Shown here in pieces: positions 7,978 to 12,391 of a stretch of DNA of 12,391 nt; the first letter of the stretch is position 1, and each line of letters begins with the position of its first letter. This stretch comes from Armatimonadota bacterium. Its GTDB lineage: Bacteria > Armatimonadota > Fimbriimonadia > Fimbriimonadales > ATM1. The DNA is taken from positions 1 to 12,391 of the forward strand of contig RFHN01000175.1 of the NCBI GenBank assembly GCA_003695835.1, read 5' to 3'. The notes below the pieces were generated by a model that searched no databases, was not told the origin of the DNA, and saw only the letters and a program-made list of their open reading frames with translations. The position numbers and the translations under genes were made by a program.

Positions 7978-8514
7978 TCAGAACTTGACGCCGCCCGTCA
8001 GGGAGAACCCATCCAACTCTTGGTCCACGGATGCGACGCTGTTCCAAGCCAGCCGCACGATGACGGGGAACCCGCTCACAGACCAGTCGTACCGAAGGGA
8101 AAGCTGGTACGCGAACGAGGCGCCATCGTCGAAGCCGGGCCGGCTGGTGAAGCTGACTCCTGCCCCCGCGCTCGCAGAGAGGTGCTCAGAGACGCGGGTC
8201 ACGTAGTTGACCAACACCGGTACGCTTCGGAATCCGCCACCCTCCATCAAGTCCGCCGATAGGCTGAAGTAGCCAGGGTTGATCGGGTTCTTGAAGAAAA
8301 TGAGATCGTCGAAGATCTTGAATTCCGTGCCGACCGTGAACCACTGGGCCTTCGCGGCGGAGGCTCGTCCGTTCGCGGGCCAGAAGTAACCGGCTCGTAG
8401 CTCGACCCCGAATCCGGGGAGGTTCTGGCTTCGAGCCGGGGCAGCGAAGAGGCCGAGGGCAAACACGGCCGAGGCCGCAGCAACGCAGAATCGTGTCCTT
8501 GATTTCATGTCCAT
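7978..8514 (-). CDS. Probable outer-membrane beta-barrel protein
   Basis: This is a small exported protein of unknown specific function. From the ATG at 8514 it has 178 residues. A basic start (KSRTR) and a hydrophobic stretch (10-25) form a signal peptide, with likely cleavage near ARSQ (27-30). The mature part has alternating hydrophobic/polar strands and glycine-rich turns, such as GVELRAGYFWPA at 36-47 and AYQLSLRYDW at 135-144. It ends in Phe after GFSLTGGVK, like the C-terminal signal that BAM reads on outer-membrane barrels. The length suits an eight-strand OmpA/OmpW-like barrel. ATGs at 8520 and 8508 are also in frame; AAGGA 5 nt before 8514 favours that one. The frame continues to 8640, but that extension would bury the signal peptide. 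It lies upstream of the sigma gene on the same strand and diverges from the gene at 8619. Confidence 0.7.
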   Translation of the reverse strand: MDMKSRTRFCVAAASAVFALGLFAAPARSQNLPGFGVELRAGYFWPANGRASAAKAQWFTVGTEFKIFDDLIFFKNPINPGYFSLSADLMEGGGFRSVPVLVNYVTRVSEHLSASAGAGVSFTSRPGFDDGASFAYQLSLRYDWSVSGFPVIVRLAWNSVASVDQELDGFSLTGGVKF

Positions 8515-8618
8515 CACCATCCTTGGAAGGGCAAACCTTACCCGTTTTTCATAAGTGAGACGAGAAAAGCCACACAAACGTATCAGACCTCGGGTATGGT
8601 TGCTGGTGAGGTGACTCG
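8515..8618. promoter_or_regulatory. Divergent intergenic region between barrel gene and kinase operon
   Basis: These 104 nt separate two divergent genes and so should hold promoters for both. I can make out the Shine-Dalgarno sequences on each side (AAGGA before the 8514 start; GAGGTGA at 8608-8614). A TATGGT at 8595-8600 on the plus strand is a possible -10, but no good -35 accompanies it, and I cannot assign a minus-strand promoter. The regulatory role is inferred from gene arrangement. Confidence 0.4.
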
Positions 8619-8972
8619 GTGATCGCTCTTCTGTGCGCAACGATCTCGCTGACCGCTACGACCGCGGCAACGCCCGGCGAGGCTCCTGCCATCGCCCTTT
8701 CCTGTAATGCCAGGACGCACGAATTCGGAGTGACGGCAAAGCTCCCCGGCGAGGACTGGGAGGACGTTCTGCCTGCCGAGACCACGCAGCCTTGCGCCAC
8801 CGTGCTCTACTTCGATCTCAGCGCTTTCGGATGGCGCACGCTCGAACTTCATCTGAGCGACGCCGGGGAGACTGCCGACCTCGTCATTCCCGAGGATCTC
8901 GTAATCCCCGAAGACAGCGTCCTGGACTTCCCGGAAGCGCTCAACCAGTTCGGCTTGCACCAAACCTTCTAA
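8619..8972 (+). CDS. Small hypothetical protein, possibly exported
   Basis: I do not recognise this 117-residue protein. It begins with GTG, preceded by a strong Shine-Dalgarno sequence (GAGGTGA at 8608-8614), and an in-frame TGA at 8607 leaves no earlier start. Residues 2-18 are hydrophobic/small and end in an Ala/Thr/Pro-rich stretch. This resembles a signal peptide but lacks the usual basic residues, so export is uncertain. Two cysteines (Cys29 and Cys59) could pair if the protein is periplasmic. The C-terminal half is acidic and contains a short internal duplication, DLVIPE repeated directly as DLVIPEDLVIPED, matched by near-identical codons. The kinase gene follows after 35 nt on the same strand, so the two are probably co-transcribed and the protein may belong to the same signalling function. 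No homologue or function can be named. Confidence 0.65.
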   Translation: MIALLCATISLTATTAATPGEAPAIALSCNARTHEFGVTAKLPGEDWEDVLPAETTQPCATVLYFDLSAFGWRTLELHLSDAGETADLVIPEDLVIPEDSVLDFPEALNQFGLHQTF

Positions 8973-9007
8973 TGGGCCTCGGTTCCTGCCGATAATCCCA
9001 ACAAGGG

Positions 9008-10498
9008 ATGGCCGAACCGCTCCATGAGGACTCTGTGATCCGCGCGCTAGCATGGAACCCCCACCAGAGCCAGGATGACTACTACAGCATAGTTGCGAAT
9101 AGCTGGAAGCAGCTTCTCGCGGCGGACATCACCCTTTTGTATCTTTTCGCCGAAGAGACCTCCTCCTTCCTGCTGGCTGGCGCGTCCGACCGTGAAGGCG
9201 GGTTCGAGTGGGTGAGGTCCATCCGGGGAACGGATGAGCGAGTCCTCCAGGCGGCTCTGCGCGGATTCGTCGAGGATCAGCAGCCCGGCCGGACCGTTCT
9301 CTACTGGCCGCTTTCCACTCCGGGAGCGGGTGCGATCGCGTTGATTGTTGCCGAGAAGTCCGAGCCCTTCGCAGCGGCCGCGATCGCCAAAGCGAGGCGA
9401 TACGCCCAAACAACCGCGTCCAGCCTCCAGCACGCTCGCATGCTGACTCGCCTGGCTTCCACGCTGGCCGCCGAGCGGGACCAGGCGCAGCGCATGAACG
9501 CCATCTTGCAGACGCTGACGTTGGGCGTAATCGCGCTGGACGCGCATGGCCGAGTCCGCGAATCCAACCCGGCGGCGTACGAGCTGCTCGGCCTGACGGG
9601 TACGCGCCGGTCGCGCCATCCGTGGGAGCAGTTGGTGAGCGAGCTGCCTCCCCGATCGCTGGAGACGTTCAGCGGTTGCATCCTTAGCGCTCTCAATGGC
9701 GTTCGCAGGCGCGACGAGTTTACGAGCCCCGACGGTAGGCCGGTCTGTGTGGACGCAATTCCGTTCGCCGGCGGCGCAATCCTCGTTCTGGAAGACTTGG
9801 GCCCTCGCCTCGAACAGGAAAGGGAGCTTGCGCGGGTGAAGCGCCTCGCCGAGATCGGGCAGATGACCGCCGCGATCGCACACGAACTACGCAACCCTCT
9901 AACCAGTATCCGAGGCGCGGCTCAGATGATTACCTCGGAGCGGCGACTGAAGAAGGCTCGAGAATGGGCGGAGGTCGTCCTCGAAGAGGTTGCCGACCTC
10001 GAGCGCCTTTGCAACGAGTTCCTCGACTTCGCGCGGCCGGTCGAGGTGGCGCCCGAAGAGGTCAACCTGGCGGAACTGATCGAAGAGGTACTCGCTCACG
10101 ACGAGCCGTATCTGCGACAAGCGGGCATCCGCGTTTCCTACAGGCGAGGGAAGAGAAAGCCGATAATCATGGGGGACCCCGTGCGACTGTCCCAGGCGGT
10201 TCGAAACCTGATCCGAAACGCGGTCGAAGCCATGCCGGAGGGCGGTTGTCTTACGGTCTCAGTTACGAAATCCCCGAAGGGGGTGCGAGTAAGAATCGCG
10301 GATGAGGGTGAAGGAATGACGGAGGAACAGTTGAGCCACCTGTTTACGCCGTTCTATACCACGAAGGCGAACGGGACCGGGCTGGGGCTGTGCAACGTCA
10401 AGAAAACGGTCGAGGCGCACCGCGGAAGCATGAGCGTCGAATCGAGGCGAGGCAAAGGAACAACGGTTACGATGATCTTTCCGGGAGGAACGACGTGA
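9008..10498 (+). CDS. Soluble sensor histidine kinase, NtrB-like, probable GAF and PAS domains
   Basis: This two-component histidine kinase is the probable partner of the NtrC-like regulator that follows. The 496-residue protein has no membrane helix, so it should sense a cytoplasmic signal. Residues about 20-145 resemble a GAF-type sensor domain, 160-265 a PAS domain (LTLGVIALDAHGRVRESNPA at 170-189), 278-345 the dimerisation/phosphoacceptor domain and 350-494 the ATPase domain. Catalytic motifs are intact: HELRNP with phospho-acceptor His292, N-box Asn404, DEGEGM at 432-437, FTPFYTTK at 446-453 and GTGLGL at 456-461. The start is ambiguous. ATG 9008 has AAGGG directly abutting it, which is too close, while the in-frame GTG at 9035 has GAGGA 4 nt upstream and would give 487 residues. 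The stop overlaps the regulator start as GTGA. The signal is unknown; nitrogen control is not implied. Confidence 0.93.
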   Translation: MAEPLHEDSVIRALAWNPHQSQDDYYSIVANSWKQLLAADITLLYLFAEETSSFLLAGASDREGGFEWVRSIRGTDERVLQAALRGFVEDQQPGRTVLYWPLSTPGAGAIALIVAEKSEPFAAAAIAKARRYAQTTASSLQHARMLTRLASTLAAERDQAQRMNAILQTLTLGVIALDAHGRVRESNPAAYELLGLTGTRRSRHPWEQLVSELPPRSLETFSGCILSALNGVRRRDEFTSPDGRPVCVDAIPFAGGAILVLEDLGPRLEQERELARVKRLAEIGQMTAAIAHELRNPLTSIRGAAQMITSERRLKKAREWAEVVLEEVADLERLCNEFLDFARPVEVAPEEVNLAELIEEVLAHDEPYLRQAGIRVSYRRGKRKPIIMGDPVRLSQAVRNLIRNAVEAMPEGGCLTVSVTKSPKGVRVRIADEGEGMTEEQLSHLFTPFYTTKANGTGLGLCNVKKTVEAHRGSMSVESRRGKGTTVTMIFPGGTT

Positions 10499-11679
10499 GG
10501 CGAAAGAGGCACCTGCTGATCGTGGACGACGAGGGCAACATCAGGAAGATCCTGAAAGCAGCTTTCGAACGTTCGAACTACAAGGTCACCGCCGTCGAAA
10601 GCGGGGACGAGGCTCTGCAGGCCATCGCCTCCGACCCAACGATTGACCTCGTCTTAACGGATGTGCTCATGCCCGGCATCACCGGCGTGGAGCTGCTCGC
10701 GCACGTACGCTCGCGCCGAGAAGATCTGCCCGTCCTCATCATGACTGCCTACGGCACGATCCCCCAGGCCGTCGAGGCGATGCGGCTCGGGGCGGTGGAC
10801 TACATCACCAAGCCTTTCGACTTGGAAGTCTTGAAGCGTACGGTCGCGCATTTCCTTCCAAAGAGCGGCTCGAAGGCAACGAAAAAACCGGCCAAGAAGA
10901 GCGACGGTTCGAACCTCGGGCTGATCGCGGAGTCGGAGAAGATGAAAGAGATTCTTGCCCTCGTGAAGCAGGTGGCGGACTCGCGGGCGACCGTTCTCAT
11001 CACGGGGGAGAGCGGTACGGGCAAGGAGGTCATCGCGAAGACGATTCATCGCCTCAGCCCGCGCGCCGACGCCGCGTTTGTCGCGGTCAGCTGCGCGGCG
11101 CTACCGGAGACGCTTCTTGAAAGCGAGCTCTTTGGATACGAGCGGGGCGCATTCACCGGAGCGGATTCGATGCGACGCGGGCGGTTCGAAGTCGCCGACG
11201 GGGGCACGCTCTTCCTGGACGAGATCGGAGAGGTCCCGCCTGCCATTCAGGTCAAGCTCCTGCGCGTGCTGCAAGAGCGCCAGATCGAGCGCCTTGGCTC
11301 TTCCGTGCCGATTGACGTAGACGTCCGGCTGATCGCGGCGACGAACCGGGATTTACGCAAGGCGGTGGACGAGGGCCAGTTCCGCGAGGATCTCTTCTAT
11401 CGTCTACAGGTGCTCCACATCGAGTTGCCACCGCTTCGCGAGCGAAAGGAAGATGTGATTCCGCTCGCGCTGCACTTCATCGAGCGGTACGCGGCAGAGA
11501 ACGGCACACAGCTGAGCGGCCTCTCCAAAGACGCGGAGCGGTTGCTACTCCGGTACTCGTGGCCCGGAAACGTGCGAGAGCTGGAGAACGCAATGGAGCG
11601 CGCCGTGGTGCTGGCGCCCAAAGACAAAACGGAACTGACTCCCGACCTACTGCCGCCCCAACTGCTGTCAGCGGCCTAA
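10495..11679 (+). CDS. NtrC-like sigma54-dependent response regulator lacking a DNA-binding domain
   Basis: This is a response regulator of the bacterial enhancer-binding protein family, which uses ATP hydrolysis to open sigma54-polymerase promoter complexes. The start is the GTG at 10495: GGGAGGA (10483-10489) sits 5 nt upstream, the codon overlaps the kinase stop as GTGA, and the receiver domain begins at once. The frame extends to 10390, but that would only add residues antiparallel in sense to the kinase C-terminus. The receiver (1-120) has Asp11/Asp12, phospho-acceptor Asp56, Thr84 and Lys106. A Lys-rich linker (122-137) leads to the AAA+ domain (about 140-385): Walker A GESGTGKE at 171-178, the sigma54-contacting GAFTGA at 218-223, Walker B GTLFLDEIGE at 237-246, FREDLFYRL at 296-304 and WPGNVREL at 356-363. 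The 394-residue protein stops about 30 residues later. The Fis-type helix-turn-helix expected in NtrC (usually about 450-480 residues) is missing. Confidence 0.94.
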   Translation: MRRKRHLLIVDDEGNIRKILKAAFERSNYKVTAVESGDEALQAIASDPTIDLVLTDVLMPGITGVELLAHVRSRREDLPVLIMTAYGTIPQAVEAMRLGAVDYITKPFDLEVLKRTVAHFLPKSGSKATKKPAKKSDGSNLGLIAESEKMKEILALVKQVADSRATVLITGESGTGKEVIAKTIHRLSPRADAAFVAVSCAALPETLLESELFGYERGAFTGADSMRRGRFEVADGGTLFLDEIGEVPPAIQVKLLRVLQERQIERLGSSVPIDVDVRLIAATNRDLRKAVDEGQFREDLFYRLQVLHIELPPLRERKEDVIPLALHFIERYAAENGTQLSGLSKDAERLLLRYSWPGNVRELENAMERAVVLAPKDKTELTPDLLPPQLLSAA

Positions 11680-11740
11680 CCGATAGGTTAACGTGGGCGC
11701 GAGCCGAAGGCTCCATACGCCCACGTTGAATCGAAGCGGT
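11677..11740. terminator. Bidirectional hairpin between convergent genes
   Basis: The gap between the regulator and the convergent small gene contains two stem-loops. One is short, TAACC-GATA-GGTTA at 11677-11690, and includes the regulator stop codon. The other is larger: AACGTGGGCG (11690-11699) pairs perfectly over 10 bp with CGCCCACGTT (11718-11727) and encloses a second 5-bp stem, GAGCC-GAA-GGCTC (11701-11713). No T-tract follows on either strand. A canonical Rho-independent terminator is therefore not proven, but the position between convergent stops fits a bidirectional transcript end or 3'-end stabiliser. Confidence 0.55.
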
Positions 11741-11941
11741 CTACTTCTCCTCTTTGACGTTGGTCTTCTCGTACGTCTCCTGATTGACGAACTTCCACAG
11801 CTTCATGCCGTCCACCTGCGCAATCAGGGCGTACCGAGTCTGCGTAGTACCGTTCTTGGTCTTGCGGACCATCTTCTTCTTCGTGATGTTCGATTCGGGA
11901 ACATTCACCTTGCTCTTCGTTTTTACGTTGTAGAACTCCAC
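11741..11941 (-). CDS. Small lysine-rich hypothetical protein
   Basis: This 66-residue basic protein of unknown function starts with GTG. It has 13 lysines and 2 arginines against about 7 acidic residues. It opens with MEFYNVKTKSKVNVPES, has a central basic stretch TKKKMVRKTKNG (20-31) and continues with an ordered, amphipathic segment YALIAQVDGMKLWKFV (37-52). There is no signal peptide, membrane helix or cysteine. Codons are strongly biased to AAG, GAC, GTC and similar, as in well-expressed genes of GC-rich bacteria, which supports a real gene over the longer overlapping frame on the same strand. A GGAGG lies 12 nt upstream of the GTG, which is rather far. An extended -10 element is found about 80 nt upstream. 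It is convergent with the regulator and divergent from the Fur-family gene. The net positive charge allows nucleic-acid or ribosome binding, but this is only a possibility. Confidence 0.7.
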   Translation of the reverse strand: MEFYNVKTKSKVNVPESNITKKKMVRKTKNGTTQTRYALIAQVDGMKLWKFVNQETYEKTNVKEEK

Positions 11942-12013
11942 TTGCTTTCTTATCCTCCGTGATCTGGGGCCTCGGCTCAGGGCGCGCAGTCATGCGCTCA
12001 CCTGAACCTCGGT

Positions 12014-12047
12014 ACCCGGATTCTAGCACAGACACCGGGTTCTGTGC
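12014..12047. repeat. Interleaved inverted repeats
   Basis: Two inverted repeats overlap here. GCACAGA (12026-12032) pairs perfectly with TCTGTGC (12041-12047) across an 8-nt loop, and ACCCGG (12014-12019) pairs with CCGGGT (12035-12040). They interleave, so as RNA they would be alternative folds or a pseudoknot. As DNA they flank and overlap the extended -10 of the minus-strand gene, which would suit a repressor site. Confidence 0.5.
12020..12028 (-). promoter_or_regulatory. Extended -10 promoter of the small lysine-rich gene
   Basis: Read on the minus strand the sequence is TGCTAGAAT: a TGn extension plus a -10 matching TATAAT at five of six positions. At a 17-nt spacing the -35 position reads GGCACA, a three-of-six match, so the extended -10 would carry most of the recognition. 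Transcription would start near 12013, giving a leader of about 70 nt before the GTG at 11941. Part of this promoter lies in the inverted repeat GCACAGA/TCTGTGC (12026-12047), a possible regulatory site. Confidence 0.5.
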
Positions 12048-12049
12048 CC

Positions 12050-12078
12050 GAAATTCGGCCTCGCCGAGGTCGAATCTC
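12050..12078. repeat. 29-nt near-perfect palindrome
   Basis: The 29-nt sequence folds on itself with 14 paired positions around a central C, with one mismatch (third position against the 27th) and one G-T pair. Because of the symmetry both strands can be read as EIRPRRGRIS, which explains spurious frames on each strand. It has no T-tract on the plus strand. It may be a protein-binding site, a REP-like element or a transcription stop for readthrough from the right. Confidence 0.6.
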
Positions 12079-12133
12079 TATAAGAAAAGACGGAATTGCG
12101 GCCCCTACCGCTCCGCTGATCGTCCGGATTCCA

Positions 12134-12156
12134 CATATGCTATACTGTTGCATATG
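12134..12156 (+). promoter_or_regulatory. Palindromic operator with extended -10, Fur-family gene promoter
   Basis: CATATGC (12134-12140) and GCATATG (12150-12156) form a perfect 7-bp inverted repeat with a 9-nt spacer. The spacer begins with TATACT (12141-12146), and TGC just before it makes an extended -10, TGCTATACT. No -35 match is seen. The expected start of transcription, about 7 nt downstream, falls at 12153-12154, on the ATG itself, so the mRNA would be leaderless; indeed no Shine-Dalgarno sequence is present. A metalloregulator bound here would block its own promoter. The exact sequence is neither a classic Fur box nor an E. coli Zur box, though the size and AT-rich symmetry are similar. 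Confidence 0.6.
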
Positions 12157-12391
12157 GTGCGCTTGCCCTGCAACATCGCGTCGGAAGATCGCGTCGAGCC
12201 GATTCTCGGCCACGCTTTGGAGACGATGAAGGCTGCCGGCCGTCGCCTCACGCGTCCGCTGCGCCTCGTGATCGAAACGCTGGCTCGATCGAATGCCCCG
12301 CTGGGCGCCTACGAGATTCGAGATACGCTGAAGGATCAGGGCAAGAGTGTGGATGTTGTCACCGTGTACCGGATCCTCTCCGAGTTGGAAG
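12154..12391 (+). CDS. Fur/Zur-family metal-dependent transcriptional repressor (3' partial)
   Basis: This is the first 79 codons of a ferric-uptake-regulator family protein, cut by the window edge. Such proteins bind Fe, Zn, Mn or peroxide-sensing metal sites and repress uptake or stress genes. After a 26-residue N-terminal extension with one Cys (residue 6), the winged-helix DNA-binding domain starts at AGRRLTRPLRLVIETLARS (27-45). It continues with PLGAYEIRDTLKDQGKSVD (49-67) and the recognition helix VVTVYRILSELE (68-79), the hallmark VYR-L pattern of the family. GAYEI resembles the AYE/AYD segment often seen in Zur, but the metal-binding C-terminal half is outside the window, so the metal cannot be assigned. 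The ATG at 12154 is the final part of the palindromic promoter and lacks a Shine-Dalgarno sequence. An alternative start would be GTG at 12157. Confidence 0.88.
   Translation, partial: MVRLPCNIASEDRVEPILGHALETMKAAGRRLTRPLRLVIETLARSNAPLGAYEIRDTLKDQGKSVDVVTVYRILSELE

Larger units (their letters stand above)
11942..12153. other. Structured intergenic region between divergent genes
   Basis: This is the longest non-coding stretch in the window (212 nt). It holds an extended -10 promoter for each flanking gene, an interleaved pair of inverted repeats at 12014-12047, and a long near-perfect palindrome at 12050-12078. I see no tRNA-like or riboswitch-like fold that I can name. A small RNA cannot be excluded. 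Confidence 0.6.

Noticed and set aside
8515..8640. N-terminal extension of the barrel protein to position 8640
   Set aside because: It would place about 40 residues before a clear signal peptide and overlap the divergent gene's start.
9047..9883. Minus-strand open frame of 278 codons opposite the histidine kinase
   Set aside because: It lies antisense to a kinase with intact H, N, G and F boxes, and its composition is low in ordered hydrophobic segments.
10390..10494. N-terminal extension of the response regulator
   Set aside because: It overlaps the kinase ATPase domain in another frame, while the GTG at 10495 has a strong Shine-Dalgarno sequence, a GTGA overlap and begins directly at the receiver domain.
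11688..12035. Minus-strand open frame of 115 codons overlapping the small lysine-rich gene
   Set aside because: Its composition is disordered, it runs through the terminator hairpin and the promoter, and it has no ribosome site; the 66-codon frame has better codon use and ordered structure.
12044..12229. Short coding frames on both strands across the palindrome
   Set aside because: They share EIRPRRGRIS only because the DNA is palindromic, and the plus frame collides with the Fur-family start in a different frame.

Overview
This 12.4 kb window is chromosomal DNA from a GC-rich bacterium and is almost fully coding. The organism is probably diderm. It encodes an RseB-like periplasmic protein, a probable beta-barrel protein ending in phenylalanine, and an O-antigen-ligase-type membrane protein. 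The gene content is compatible with Armatimonadota (Fimbriimonadia-like) or another non-proteobacterial diderm. That placement is a low-confidence inference, because no rRNA or other phylogenetic marker is present. I found no mobile element, CRISPR array, tRNA or rRNA.

Layout. (1) Positions 2-1804 (+) hold the 3' part of a Wzy_C/O-antigen-ligase-type polytopic protein with a TPR-like soluble C-terminus. (2) Positions 1782-7871 (-) hold a tightly packed block. Read in transcription order it is ECF sigma factor, membrane anti-sigma factor without a zinc motif, RseB-like lipid/stress-sensor protein, class A PBP (PBP1A type) and class B PBP (PBP2 type). Two junctions are ATGA overlaps, one is an 8-nt overlap and one is a 22-nt gap. 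A small outer-membrane-like barrel protein (7978-8514, -) sits just upstream on the same strand. (3) A divergent plus-strand block at 8619-11679 encodes a small exported or hypothetical protein, an NtrB-like soluble histidine kinase with probable GAF and PAS domains, and an NtrC-like sigma54 activator. The activator overlaps the kinase by GTGA and ends right after the AAA+ domain, with no DNA-binding helix-turn-helix. (4) A bidirectional hairpin separates this block from a small lysine-rich protein (11741-11941, -). (5) A 212-nt intergenic region with several inverted repeats and two extended -10 promoters precedes a Fur/Zur-family repressor gene (12154 onward, +) that runs off the window. Its promoter looks leaderless and lies inside a palindrome.

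How the genes may work together. The sigma, anti-sigma and RseB-like genes form a recognisable envelope-stress module. Its apparent co-transcription with both peptidoglycan synthases suggests that wall synthesis and the stress response share expression, possibly with autoregulation. The barrel protein next door may be a client or a signal. The kinase/regulator pair is a complete phosphorelay for sigma54-dependent transcription, but the regulator probably works without binding enhancer DNA itself. I see no wholly new system. The most unusual points are the operon combination, the HTH-less NtrC-like regulator, and the palindromic leaderless promoter of the Fur-family gene.
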